NCBI GenBank assembly: GCA_028551475.1 | Contig: CM052361.1 | Coordinates: forward strand, 8,873,501-8,937,500 | DNA: 64,000 nt | Origin: Casuarina equisetifolia | Taxonomy: Eukaryota; Streptophyta; Magnoliopsida; Fagales; Casuarinaceae | Direction of reading: 5' to 3' | Shown: piece after piece, positions 27,201 to 39,800 of the stretch | Layout of the letters: each line of letters starts with the position of its first letter | Numbering within the stretch: the first letter of the stretch is position 1 | The notes under the pieces: model-generated | What the model was told of the DNA's origin: nothing | The model's input: the letters and a program-made list of their open reading frames with translations, nothing else | Database searches by the model: none | Translations under genes and position numbers: made by a program

Positions 27201-28263
27201 CTCCTTTTTGGAAGTAATATGAAGAGAAACACCACTATCAATTACCTAACTTGTCTCATTACTTGTGCCAAAATATGATGATATTTTGTAATCGAACAAT
27301 CTTGTAAATTTTTTATGAGTGATATATAATTTGACCTTTCACCAAAAAAAAATTACCTAACTTGTCTCATTACTAGCAAAATTCATATTATCATCATAGT
27401 ACACAATAACAAGTTCATTAGTAGCTGCTGCAACTCAATCATCATCATTGTTGTCTTTCTTCTCCTCACTTTCATTAACTTTCTTCTTCTCATTTCTACC
27501 TTTATTATTCTTTTTTTCATTTTTCAACTGGAAGTAATTTTTCTTGATATGGCCCCTCTTGCCACAATGATGGCATTCTACATTTTTATGCCATGATCTA
27601 GACTTACTTTGACTTTTGTTATAACCTCTCGGACCTCTACTATGACTTCTTCCCATGTTTTCAACAACCAAAGCTTCAAAATGAGACAAAGAACCTTGAC
27701 TTTTCTTCTCATCTCTTCATTCAAAATATTAGTCTTGGCAAAATCTATAGTGACAATACCATCGGGAGCAGAGTTACTTACTGACATATGAAATGTTTCC
27801 TAAGATTCTAGTAAAGTACCAAGTAACTAAAGTCATTGTATTTCATATTCAAACTTCATATTCATGCCTGAAAGTTGATCTAACATTCTTTGAAACTCAT
27901 TCAAATGATCAGATATGGATTGCCCATCTTTGTATTTCAAGCTAATAAGTTGCTTTATCAAATACATCTTATTATTTCTAGTCTTTCGAGCATATAAGGA
28001 TTTAAGTTTGTTTCATAGAGAATCCGAGCATGTGTTTTTTTACTAATGCGATTCAAAACATTCCCATCTACAAATTGTCGAATGAACCCGTATATAATTT
28101 TATGCTCAAGAGTCCAATCGGCCTCACTCATGTTGTCTAGTTTAGTTTCACTAAACACTGGTAAATGCCAACACTTCACATAAAGCAAATCTTCCATCTT
28201 ACCCTTCCAAACATGATAATTTCGTCCATTCAAACTAATCATCATGTTAGTGTTTAGTTCCAT
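24265..28263 (-). pseudogene. RT-A gag-pol polyprotein remnant
   Basis: Fragments in several frames, read from right to left. Gag start at 28263 (MELNTNMMISLNGRNYHVWK). Gag zinc knuckle at about 27580 (CHHCGKRGHIKKNY, with the final Cys replaced by Tyr). Capsid/protease/GAG-pre-integrase-type segment at 27164-26853. Integrase end at 26378-26166 (MERMNRTLVEKVRYIISNA). Reverse transcriptase at 25505-25023, with MDVKTAFLYGDL, KSLYGLKQAPRQWY and an intact YVDD catalytic box. RNase H at 24995-24265, ending in CDSQSVIHLAKN and HIDVRYHWIRD. Stops and frame changes separate the pieces, so the copy cannot encode a full polyprotein. Confidence 0.85.
27241..27374 (+). mobile_element. Short 5'-truncated LINE-like insertion with 23-bp target duplication
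   Basis: Identical 23-bp direct repeats (27241-27263 and 27352-27374) flank an 88-bp segment ending in an A-run, with TTTGACCTTTCACC just before it. A long duplication plus a 3' poly(A) is the signature of target-primed reverse transcription (LINE or SINE), and the pre-poly(A) sequence is like plant LINE 3' ends. The insertion interrupts the RT-A protease/gag region and is not part of the copia element. Confidence 0.7.
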
Positions 28264-28320
28264 TGTTAAATCAAATCCAAAAAAAATAAAACAACCACAA
28301 CCTAAGCTCTGATACTGCTA

Positions 28321-29003
28321 TGATGGGAAAAAAACGATGTATAACGTTTCCTACTTTGATTGAACCTATGAGGAATACTAAAACACCAAAGATGTATTTG
28401 AATCACAAGTGAAATAATCAAATCATAATCAACACAAAAGAATTTTTACGTGGAAAAACCCTTCCAATGTGAAAGATAAAAAACCACGGGACCGATCACG
28501 GAATTCACCCAAATCTCTACTATATAAATCGTTAGGTTACAACCCAATCAAGTCCTTAACAATAGCAACAAGACAAAGATTTACTGATTCAACAATAATA
28601 GAATCATTAATAAATAGTGAAGAACAAGTTGTAAATAACAACTTAACTAAGAAAAGTTAGAGAAATATCACATAGATTTTCGACCAGATCTCCTAACTTC
28701 AAGAGCTCCAAACAATGATCCAACCGTTCACAATGAAGAACACCCAATCTCGAACCTACTGACAAAAAATCAGCTCAATTGGATTATAGATCGACCTTGA
28801 TCAAACGTTTGATCAACTGCTACGCAAGGCCTTTAATTCTTATAAAATTCTATAATTTTTTTTTCTCTCTCTTTCTTTTTTTACGGCCACACAATTCTTC
28901 TCTTACAGAAAAAATTCTATATTTTTTTTTTAAATCTTAAGGCCACATTACCTTAATTAGACTCAATAATAAGTGTCTAAATATGAGCTGGATCAACCCA
29001 TCA
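28321..29003 (-). repeat. RT-A 5' LTR (right copy)
   Basis: 683-bp long terminal repeat, TG...CA. The Met-tRNA primer-binding site begins five bases inside it. Confidence 0.88.
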
Positions 29004-30299
29004 ATGACCAAAGGAAACATTTCGTGTAAAGGCTGTTTGGACTCTTGAAAGATTTTATTTAGATATTTTATGTCTTTCAAAGTACCAAGTAAAAATTTCA
29101 AATCCCATTGGTACAGTTGATTGATTGATTGGCCTCGGAAATCTGGCACTGACTAGTGTCGGAAATTGGGGAAATCGGTGCCAGATTTACAACGTCGTCC
29201 CGAGTCCCAAGACGCTCGGCTCAGCCGACACGCCTCCGCCACCTGCCCGTCAGTCGTCGGCGCAGCGATTGGGATGATCTCGGTTCGGTTCAAAGCATGG
29301 TAACCATTTTGTCAATGCCTGCAGATTCTAGCTTTCCTGGGAAAGTGTTCCCAGGCTACCCAAAACGGAGTGCTCTTGGCCCATCACTTGGTCACCTAGG
29401 CCTACCCCTTTTTACTCCCTGCTACCGTTTCGCAGTAGGATAAATTGTAATTCCTTCCTATTTATAATTGTTTTAGCATAAAAAATGGTTGTAGGGTAAA
29501 ATCGTAGATTTTTACCGTATTACCTTAAGAGATCATGTTCCCCCATGTCCACCTCCACTTTTCTATTGTTTTCCATTAATTTTCAGAGTAGAATTCAACA
29601 GCAAGGTAAGATCGTAATTTTAGCTAACTCTACTGTTTAAGAGTAAAAAATCAGAGGGGTGAAAAAATCATAATTTGGCAACATTATTACCCAGCGGAGC
29701 AAAAATCAGTATTGTTTTTCTAAAAAAATATTATTTTGTGGGAAGATTTTGTCCACTTGATAAATCACTATCCATGAACATCACATCAAGTGGGGTTTGT
29801 TTCCGTTTCGAGATGACTTGAGCTTTATAGAATCCCAGACAAAGAAAGCCATTAATTATTGATATCTCATCCTGATTCTTCAATGAACATCACTTTCCAT
29901 CTCTACTTTGGTCCATGGGTTGCTTTTTCATTTTCTTAATACACTGGCGACTCGTAGTCATCACACGGCAACCATGTGATACAGTGACTGGAAATGCATG
30001 ACCATATTGAATTTTTTTATAATACAAAAAAGATTCTTAAATTTACAGAATATAAGACTTTTAAAACATATATATATATACCACTTTGTTAGGAAACTTA
30101 TTCTGATTTTAAAAGATGGTTCATGTAGAAGATAAAATACATCTATGTTTAGTGAAGCACATTTACTTATATCTTAGTAATGTAAAAAAAATATAAACTC
30201 ATTCCATTAAATAGTAATAAAACGGGACATCCCCCCTTAACATAATATAAATCATATTAAAATTCTCAATTTTACAAAAATAAAAATAAAAATCCCGAG
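29004..30299. other. Upstream region of DCD-Kelch gene with a GC-rich island
   Basis: AT-rich except for 29156-29440, a GC-rich island with a 95-codon plus-strand frame of unknown nature. The rest contains a TA repeat (about 30067-30081) and nothing else recognised. Confidence 0.45.
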
Positions 30300-30306
30300 T
30301 ATAAAA
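30300..30306 (+). promoter_or_regulatory. TATA box of the DCD-Kelch gene
   Basis: TATAAAA, followed about 30 bases later by a pyrimidine patch (CTCCCCCTCC), where transcription would start. A 5'UTR exon ends about 115 bases downstream at 30422. Confidence 0.55.
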
Positions 30307-30329
30307 TGCAGGGATTTAGTGTACAAATT

Positions 30330-31531
30330 GCTCCCCCTCCACATCGACCTTTTGGCAGTCTTCGGTAACTTCTTTGCTGAGGTTTACTTGCTGCAGAAAC
30401 CCACTATCGCAGTGCTTACAGAGTACGTCTCTCTCTCTCTCTCTCTCTCCCTCTCTCGCTCTCGCTGTGTATCTGCTGGATTAATGCTCCCGAACAAGTT
30501 AGGCAAATGATGCGAGGAGTTCTGTGAAAAGATTGCATTGTTTGAGACGATCGGGTTGTCTGTGTTCTTTTTTTTTTTTTTTGTTGGATTTGTTTGTGCC
30601 GCAGGGTTTATATGTTTCAAGGCCTTGGTCCATTGGATTATTCGAGTAAGAGGCCTCGCTTATGCGATTCTCTGGTTCATTTTCCTTTTCTTTTTGTTGT
30701 TTACTCGTTTCTTGAGTGCTCTCTTTTTCCGTCTCTCATTTCATTTGTTTAGTGGCTACGTGGTTTATTTGGAATGATATCTGTGAAATGTGCAATATTC
30801 AAGATTCGGCTATTGATTTCTTCGTTTTAATGTGTAACGAACTGTCGAGATGATGATTTTCTTTTCGTTTATTTCCAGGTATTATGTTTTTGTAGTTCCG
30901 TTGGCTGTTGTTTTAGGGCAAGAATAGAATTCATAGTGTTCAAAATCTTTTCTTTTACGAATGATTTTTGATATCATGCATCTTGTGGTATTGCTGAAGG
31001 AATGAACCTTCAAGCTCATAATATTTTCTATACTCTGAAATATTCCTGATTCGATGTTCACGAGTTACATAAATTTCATTCAATGTTTCTCAGGTTTGTA
31101 CTCATGCACTTAATTTAACTGAGCGCAACGCCTCAAAGCCTCATCATACTCAATTTGGATAACTCTCATATGTTTTGTCATGCAATTTCCAAATTTCATT
31201 TTATGGCCATTAAAGTGGTCGGTGATTTCATTTCAGTTTTTGTCCCTGTACATTTTTCATCCGTGGTGTCACTATCATCAAGTGAGTAGGACTAATGTAA
31301 TGATTTCTTCTTCCATAATTTTCTAGCCACTGGCTACTTTTCAATGTAGGGGATTTTTCTTTTATTTGTTTCTCGATCCTTCATGGTTGATTAGAACTCT
31401 TTAATTACTTCACAGCCATCGCCAGCCTTTGGTGGTAGCTTGTAGTGTGTTATGCATATGGCTTTGTGGCAGCATCAGTTTTCGTATGTTGTCTAGATTT
31501 CTGATATATCTTTGCCTCTTTGAATTACAGA
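30330..31531 (+). other. 5'UTR exon and 1.1-kb leader intron of the DCD-Kelch gene
   Basis: A non-coding exon runs from about 30330 to 30422. Donor GTACGT at 30423 is followed directly by a CT microsatellite. The T-rich intron ends at TTACAG (31525-31530), one base before the ATG at 31532. Leader introns with T-rich content and CT tracts often raise expression in plants; here that is inferred. Confidence 0.6.
30427..30459. repeat. (CT)n microsatellite
   Basis: About 11 perfect CT units, then imperfect CT/CCT units, starting only a few bases after the predicted 5'UTR splice donor. Confidence 0.9.
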
Positions 31532-34500
31532 ATGGGTGCGGGGAGGAAAAGGCAGACACTTTTTATTTCTGAAACTGCATCTTATTATGAAAATCCGTGG
31601 AACAGATCTGTTTCCGCCAGAAATTTGTCCAAGAGTCACCTGGGTGGGATCATATTTGGGTGCACGACAAGCACTATGAAAGAATGTCTATTCAAACAAC
31701 TCTTTGGTCAGTTATCTTCCCTTGTTGCGTGTGCTTTTGATCAAAATCTTACTTTTGAGCTTTCATTTTTTGTTTTATTTTGTGAACCTTTGGTAGTTTT
31801 CAGAAACAAATGCTTCGCAGTTATGCTTCCTTTCTATTAATTTTGCTCTAATAATAACTGCTATCTGTACCTTAAACTCCCTTATTTAGGTACCAAGGCA
31901 TCGTGTTTCTATTTTACAAGCTATAAATCTTATTAAACTTGAGCGAGATGCTTATTGCTGATTTTTCATTTTCTTCCTCTATTTGGCTCCTGTAAGACTT
32001 GAGACATATTTTTCAACTTTGACAGGCTTACCGGCTCGACACTTTTCATATGTAAAGAAAATTGATCCTGGCTTGCCCCTGTTCCTATTCAACTACAGTG
32101 ACAGAAAACTTTATGGAATCTTTGAGGCAGCTACCGCTGGCCAGATGAATATTAACCCTTATGGCTGGACCACTGATGGTTCAGAGAAAACATTGTTTCC
32201 TGCACAGGTATCATATGAAATTTCTATGTACTTGTCTAATTTCTATGAAACATTATTTTGCTCAAGAGATGGTTCTGATACTGATTATGTAATACTTTCT
32301 ATGTAAAAGGTACGGATCCGTGTCTGCCTGGAGTGCCAACCACTTCTTGAAAACCAGTTCAAACCTATAATTGCTGACAACTACTTCAAAAGGAAACGTT
32401 TCTGGTTTGAGCTAGACTGCACTCAAACAAGTAGGCTTATTTCCTTATTCTCATCTACAGTGGTTGCCCCAGGAAAATCTGTCAGATATAGTGCTGCAAA
32501 GGGGAGGACTATTTTGCAAGCTCCTGTGTTGAATGATGTAGCAGAGGAAGCAGAAGGATTTAAGTTGGTTGCTTCGGAATTTGAGCTTGAGCATTTAAAT
32601 CAGAAATTGGGTTCTATAGATGTTCCTTCTTCATTTGATGTGAACAACCAGCTGTTGGAAGCTGAATCAGATGCAAAGTTAGTCAAACAAGACGAGAAAG
32701 AAATCATATTGATGAAACTGAAAGAATTGATTCTTCATCATGAACATCAAGACCTGCCTCTGTTGGATTGTGAAGATGATACTGCTGTTACGGAGACTAT
32801 TCAATTGGAAGAGAGCAGATTTCAAGGGAAATCATCAGGAGCAGAGGAGAAAAATGAAGAGAGTCCTCATTCATCAGCTGAGTGTCAGTCCACCATAACT
32901 AAGGTAAGTGGGAATGTTAATTCTTCACTTGATTTCTGATCATGTAGTTTTGGCATTATTTACAGCCATTTTCATTGTTCTTGTGTGCATGCGTAGTTAA
33001 ATCAAGAGGTGGGAGAGCTAAAGGCTTTTATTACTGAACAAGCTCTGAAGATGGGCCTTTTGGAGCAGAAGCTGGTATTCCTTCTTGCATAATGTTAAAG
33101 CTTGAAGTTTTCTGTTACATTTTCAGAGTCATATATTTTGGATAATCCAATAAGCATGCACCGGGTTTTTTTCATGACGTTCCATAGGAATATAGTGGCT
33201 CATGATATTATGGTTAGCATCTGAAGGAGTATTCATCTGGCCATTTGAAAACTGCAGTTAGTGGTAGAGTCGACGGTTCATGCTCACTTTGAACTTTTCA
33301 TGGATTATTACCATTTCAATTTGGTGACGTTCTTGATTTTGATGTTTGCTTTTTATGTGAATGCCCTATTTACTATGGTAGATTTCTGCATGGAGTTATA
33401 TATAAATGATGTACCTTGTTTTGGTTGTACGATAATAATTTTGACTCATGAAAAGAAAAAATAGAAAGAAGAGGGGGGAGACAACCAGTGTTACACAAAG
33501 AAAAATGATAGCTTGGATGGATGCGGTCAAATATGAAGATGCTTATGTGAAGGTTGAATCAAGTTTAACAAACCGTGATGTTTGTACAAGATTGTGGAAA
33601 ACGTGGACACAGAGTAGCTCTGATTGGTTAATTAAGTAATTAAATGAAAATTTCAGTCCCATGAACATGGAAGAGGCTTGGAGGAGAAATCCGAAGTAAA
33701 ACGTATTTCTATTCTTCTGGGTAGCTTTGAATTAAAGATGACATTGATTTGTTGCTGTTTTTAACATCAGTATCAACCTACTCCATAGATCATAATCTAT
33801 CTATTGAATAAATGATAGCGGGAGCCAATATTGTAAATTTGTTGTTTTAAATTGGAATTACAATCCATATGCCAGATGTTTCAAGTTTATGCCATTCCTC
33901 TTTTATCTTGCCAGTTGCTATTGCACACCTATAAATTGTTTTGAAGAGTTGCACACTTTTTTTCCCCTTTTCTTTTCTATTTTGCCTCTGTACCTCATGT
34001 TTGGATGAAACACCTTGTTTGTTCAGGTGGAGGCAGAAATACAAATTCAGAAGCTGAAAGATCAATGTGCGAAGTCAGAATCCCTCTCTGATTCTACTGA
34101 GGCACTTGCTAATGAGATAGCAAATGAGTCTGATGCTGATGCAGTTGATAAGCTACTTTTGGATCCCAACGAATCAATATTTCTTATAGGAGGATATGAT
34201 GGTGAATCATGGTTGTCGGGATTAGAGGCCTACTATCCTTCTCAGGATGCGATAAAATCTCTTAGGCCAATGAGCTCCATTCGTTCGTATTTTTCAGTTG
34301 CACAGTTGAATAGTGAGCTGTATGTCTTTGGTGGCGGAGATGGTTATGGGTGGTATGACACAGGTATAAGCTTCTACTGGACCTTTCAAATATGTTTTTT
34401 ACCAGCACCCCGTTCTGCTAACGTTTCTATCAACTTCCTGTGAAGTTGAATCTTACAGTCCCATTAATGATCAGTGGTCCTTACGCCCTTCACTTGCTCA

Positions 34501-35713
34501 GAAAAAGGGAAGTTTAGCCGGAGCTACTATAGATGACAAAATGTTTGCCATTGGTGGAGGGAATGGCGTTGATATATTTTCAGAAGTTGAAATGCTCGAT
34601 GTGGACATTGGAAGATGGATCTCAACACAGTCGATGTTACAAAAGGTAATAGATATTATTTAGCTTAAAAGGTTGTATTTGGAGTTGTGTTGCCTAAATC
34701 ATGTTTCATTCTTTATTTTTTGTGTTTCTGGCCCTTGAGGTACATTCTTCTTTGGTGTGATGTTTATGTTACTGCAAATTGACTAAAACTTAGTCTTAAG
34801 ATGTCTTTCCATTATTTTTCCAGCGGTTCGCTCTAGCTGCAGTGGAATTGAATGGAGTGCTGTATGCTACTGGTGGATATGATGGGAACGATTACTTGAA
34901 GTATGATATCAACCGATCATTGTGTTTCTTAGATTCTGCTAAACCTGTGTCTTATGCATCCAGTTTTCATGTCTACATGCATGGACTTGAGAATCCTTCA
35001 TAAGTATCATGAATTTGGTAAAAAGGGGATATGCAAGAAAAACAAGCGAATTACTGCATCTTGAAGATTTTCATTTTATATCTGCCTCAGGTCTGCTGAG
35101 AGATTTGACCCCAGAGAACATTCTTGGACCAGAATTGCGTGTATGCATACAAAGAGGGGCTCTCATTCCCTCGTTGTTTTGAATGAAAAATTGTAAGTTC
35201 TTCATAGTTATTTAGTTGCTTATCGGTCTTTTACAAACTCAAATTAAGATTTTTCTTTGTTAATAAGTTTCAGTAGGTTGAAATAAGTTAAGGTTCTTTT
35301 TGGGGGATGTTTGCTTTGACAGATATGCTTTGGGAGGGTTTGATGGAAGTAAAATGGTTCCAACTGTGGAAATATTTGACCCCCGACTGGGGTCATGGAT
35401 GATAGGGGAGCCGATGAAGAATCCTAGGGGGTATGCTGCCGTTGGTGTTGTCAATGAATCCATCTATGTGATTGGAGGGGTTAAAGTGGGCGAGAACCTG
35501 GTTGACACGGTGAGTCCATTTGGCCATGGTTTTTTCCTCAACAGTTTTTTTTTTTTTTTTGGTTAATCACATCACTCTGAACTGCCGATTTTCCTCTTTG
35601 ATATATAATGACAGGTTGAAATTTTCAAGGCGGGTCAGGGTTGGCAAGAAAACCCATCGAAGGCTATAGGGAAAAGGTGCTTCCTTTCAGCTTTTGTTCG
35701 TTCCCAGTTATGA
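31532..35713 (+). CDS. DCD-domain plus Kelch-repeat protein (At5g01660-like)
   Basis: Ten coding exons: 31532-31706, 32026-32207, 32310-32903, 32997-33074, 34027-34363, 34446-34645, 34824-34900, 35091-35192, 35323-35509 and 35615-35713. All join in frame with GT-AG introns, giving 676 residues. Residues about 36-168 are a DCD (development and cell death) domain: LGGIIFGCTTSTMKECL, LFLFNYSDRKLYGIFEA, INPYGWT, then FPAQVRIRVCLECQPLLE. Residues about 170-390 are acidic and helix-prone, with a coiled-coil stretch (QIQKLKDQCAKSES). From about 393 to 665 come six Kelch-type repeats with GG pairs (SIFLIGGYDG, LYVFGGGDGYG, MFAIGGGNG, LYATGGYDGN, YALGGFDGS, IYVIGGVKVG), which form a beta-propeller for protein binding. 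The architecture matches plant DCD-Kelch proteins linked to stress and cell death. No enzymatic role is expected. The first ATG after the leader intron is used. Confidence 0.92.
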
Positions 35714-36859
35714 AAAGCTTCGTCGCGCCAACTTTTTGTTCACGAATCTCGTGTTTTGAAAAGTTAAGAAAATGACTTTGGTGAAGGTAGGAAATCTCCT
35801 CACCAGACTCCAAGCTAGGATGCATATAAACACGATGACTGGAATTAATGAAATTACGGTCAGACGAAGGGAGAAAAACTTTTAACTTTTGATCAGAAAA
35901 TGTACAAAGCTCTTCTATATTCAACAGAAATGCAGAGACGAGCATCTTTTCAAGAGGGTTAGATTGTACGGTATCAGAGGCAGTTCTTGCAGCTGCACCT
36001 CTGATACGCTATCAGCGAATGTCCATAACTGAAATGACATACAATTTCTTTCGCCATTTTTTACCCCTCAACAGCGTGGCAACCTGGTAACCACTGCAGA
36101 TTTGAGAATTTGCGGAACAGGAAATTTAATAAACGCTTCAAATCTAGACGGTTGAGACCTAACTTTTGAAAAAGATAAACCTAATTTTAGTACCTGAATC
36201 AAAAGCTTCCAAGGCAAAGGAAAGGCAACTGCTAGTTGGGTGTAAACCATTTTGAACGATTGCATTGAAAAACAATAAAAAAAAGGATAAATACATCTAT
36301 TAAAGAGTGTGCTCCTTATATACATGAAATAAGAATAAACAAATGAAAGTAGAGTAATTACAAGTCTTGGTAAACTCCCATGCCCCACGACCAGTAGGTG
36401 AGTGAGCCCCCATGTCTTGCTATATAGGTCATGGGTGTGCTCAGGGTGATTGACTAGTGATTGCTTCCTTGTTTTGAGCGGATTGGCATGGTCAGCTTCA
36501 TTAAGAAGGGATACCTTGCGTATACATTGCTCAGTTTTGTTCGCCCTGTTGTCATCTCTTCGTACTGTATTGGCAGTACTGATATCCAACTCAAACAGTC
36601 TGAAGGACTGGTAACCTTTAGGGATTTCTGGTGCAATGTCGGTAGAAAAAATGATGAGCCGGTTCCTGCTTTCTCCTGCCTCTTGTACTCGAGAATTTGA
36701 AGCTCCAACACATGTATCAACTGAAGATTAAGCATATAAGCTGTTCTAGAGCCTTCAGTCTAATGAATGCCATTCTCCATTGATTTTTGGATGGCATATA
36801 TCTCATCGGCAAAGATCAAAGAGTTCGTTTTGAACTACCACTGTAGAAGAACAAACCAT
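35714..36859. other. Convergent intergenic region (3' ends of DCD-Kelch and SIEL-like genes)
   Basis: No coding sequence supported. It should hold the two 3'UTRs. Open frames on both strands at 36068-36735 lack recognisable similarity. Confidence 0.55.
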
Positions 36860-39800
36860 TCAGTCACAACTAATCATGGAGAGGTAAACTTCCTTTTCTT
36901 GGCAAATATATATTAGCTCGCGTTCTGGACCCCCATATCTTTGGACACTCGAAATATCCTCAAACAAGCATTCCATGCCTAGACAGATCCTCAATGTGAA
37001 AGAAGTTGCCTTTGGGGTTCTGTAAAAGGGTGCAACATATGTAAATTTTTGGACCTCTGCCGTGCTTCCCAAGAGCTTCACATCCAAAAAGACAAACTGA
37101 GTTGACTCATCACCCACTGTCATTCTCAGCCACAACTTATTGTCACTCGGTATGTTATGAAGAGTAATCTCGCAAGGAATTCCAACAGGTAGTCGAGAAA
37201 CAAAAGGAGAGGATTTTCAGAATCATTACCAGGAACAACCAATTCTGCCCTAATATGATTCAGTCTTCCACAAAGCACAACCTGCTCGAGAGAGAAATGT
37301 TTAAGCAATTCCTTAAACAGAAAGGGACTGCAGGAATTCCCACTACTAGAGGTTCCAATTACGCACAACTTTCCAGTTTCCCTAATGAAATTCGATGGCT
37401 CAATAGATCCTGATTTGAGGATGGAATCTGCATATGACAGTGTGGCAGATAGCTTTTTCAAATTTGCAAAATGGCAGCAGATTTCAATTTTACACAACCT
37501 TAGTGTACAAGCCAGCAGTGTTAGCTCCAAGATTTGCAACTCCTGCTCCAAAGACAAACCCGTAAACCTACTCCTCAGTTCCCTGAGCCCAATTTCTAGT
37601 TTTTCCAGTACAAGATCGACTTCTCCCATTCCAGAAGAACGAAGTTTTTTTGTAGGCAGGAAGTGTTCCAATACCTTGGCAAGTCGTTTCATTACCCGGA
37701 GATACTGTAATGTAAATGCTACAGCACCAACAGATCCTACTGCTGATTCAGAAGTAAGCGCCGCCAACTCTTCCTTAAAACTCCTGCATTAGAGAAGGCT
37801 GGGAAGTTTTAAGCAAATCCAGATATCAGTGGTACTTAATACATGCGAATAATAGGTTGAGGGCCATTCAAATTTGAGAACAAAAATACTTTAGATCATG
37901 AAATCTATGCAAATAAAAATTCATATTGTAGAACAGCCACGCCTCTTTGTTGAGAGATGTCACTCAGTCCCATTAGCCAGTTGAATTTTCTACATCTATG
38001 GCTGAGAGTCTCTCATGTCTCCTTTAATAGACTAAAAATGATATACAACACATAACGCGAAGGCAAGGAGAATTTGAAAAGAAAGCTTGAAGGATTAGGA
38101 CCCATGTATATGAGCCAAACACCATAAAGAGAACAAGAAAAATGTCAACAGAGAGGAAGATGATATTACGACCTTAGATTCTTCAGTACTTCATTTGTAA
38201 AACCTGATTGTATTAATGGCAATATATCTTTGACCTTTGCAAGGATAAGATTTACTGCCTCCATTACTTCATGATGACTCTTCAACTCGTAGGCTACAAT
38301 TTGAGCTGCTTTGTCCATTGGCTCCATTGTCGTCCAAGACATAAGTTCGAAAGTCCCTTCTTTTTCTTGATTCAATTGCATCCTGACAGTTTCACAGATC
38401 TCATTGCTAGAGTTATTTGGGATATCAGTTACAGTTAGGCTAGGCTCCACCTCTCTGAAATTAAACTCTGAGGCAGAGAACCTTGTTGACTGACTGCATT
38501 GAGACAAGTACGCCAAAAGAGCATCTTGACTCATAACATCAGTCAAAGCAGCAGAGATCCTTCCCAACAACGTAACTGCATAAGAAAATATTCTAGGTGG
38601 AATACTACAAGCATGATGCGAAGGTTGAGCTGAAATGGCCAGAACTAGCAATGCAGCTACCCTCACACTATCAAAACCCAGCTTGCCATCAGAAGCCGGC
38701 TCTACCTGAAGTAAATGAAAGGCAGAGAAAAGGATTGATGGTTTCAGGTAGGTGTAACAGATACTAACGTTTATAGTTGAGCTAAAAAGGGGATACCAGG
38801 GAAATTTTAGTGAAAAGTTCATCCCAATGATGAATACAGACAAAATTTTAAAGACAGGTATCATTTCCTTTTTCTAAAAAGATTGAAAGACTGAAAGAAT
38901 CATCAGCAGAAAGAGAGGTCAGCTAGTGTAATTTTAAACTGTGATTCAAGGAATTGTCATTAAATGCCAACACTTCTTCCTCTCTATTGTTTAATGGGTA
39001 ATGTTGAGAGGACACAAAACTAATCCTTGGGTGTTTGACACAAAAATGCAAAATTTATCATGAAAAGAGTTTTGCTGATTATTGCTGGGCATCAAGGCCT
39101 GTTGTCCTGTCCTGTGGGTCCAACTTGCTGACTACGCCATATTCCATCGTTCCTTTGAGTTAAATGTAAACGGAAGTTGGATAAAGATGGCATTTAGTGA
39201 CAATTCGGGGGGAAGGTAGTCCTGATAAGCTTAATTTCCTTAAACTAGATCAACAAATTGACTGAAATAGCATACTCTTGTGTAATTTTGGTTTGGCTAC
39301 ATAGGTATGCATCTTCCTGGGAACGATCTTGGAAGAGGGTGCTTATATCAAGCTCACCAATTTAACATAATCTTGCCCTAAAAGAGCAGAAAAGAATTCA
39401 TGCTGTCATCATGAAAGTGTTTTATAATACACTGTGACAGAATGTGGATGTGTAAGAGGACAGGTAAATAAAATTCTCTTAAAGGATGTATGCACCAAGA
39501 AGTTGTTTGAATCTTTTTGGCCTGGGGAGACTAGGCACAATAATTCTTAAATCACAATAAAGCAGAATTCAATTCAAACTCAGATGCCTCCCGTCCATCC
39601 CCCAAACCCCCCACTTGTGGCTTGCATGATCCATTATTATCTAGAATTCTGTAATAGCGTACTAACCTCCCCTGAGACCTCATTGATGAAGGAAACCAAA
39701 AGTTTCCTATGATTACGGCCAATGTGAAACAGAGCAGAGAATATGTCAGCTTCATCCTGGAAAGAAGTAAATATGAATCAGTCAAAGAAGAAACAGAATC

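Larger units (their letters stand above)
23483..29003 (-). mobile_element. Ty1/copia LTR retrotransposon RT-A, decayed
   Basis: A 5.5-kb element read on the minus strand. Two direct repeats (23483-24166 and 28321-29003), each beginning TG and ending CA on the plus strand, are about 85% alike by eye. Inside the right (5') LTR, separated by five bases, a primer-binding site for initiator Met tRNA is seen (28315-28301, GTATCAGAGC). Inside the left (3') LTR is a polypurine tract (GGAGGGGGAGAAT on the sense strand, about 24179-24167). Gag, protease, integrase, reverse transcriptase and RNase H remains follow in copia order, broken by stops and frameshifts. I found no clean target-site duplication: the flanking five bases are gtgtc on the left and atgac on the right. 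The duplication may have mutated, or the element may be recombinant. It lies between the patellin and DCD-Kelch promoters. Confidence 0.9.

Noticed and set aside
23478-29008. Target-site duplication for RT-A
   Set aside because: The flanking five bases on each side do not match; not claimed.
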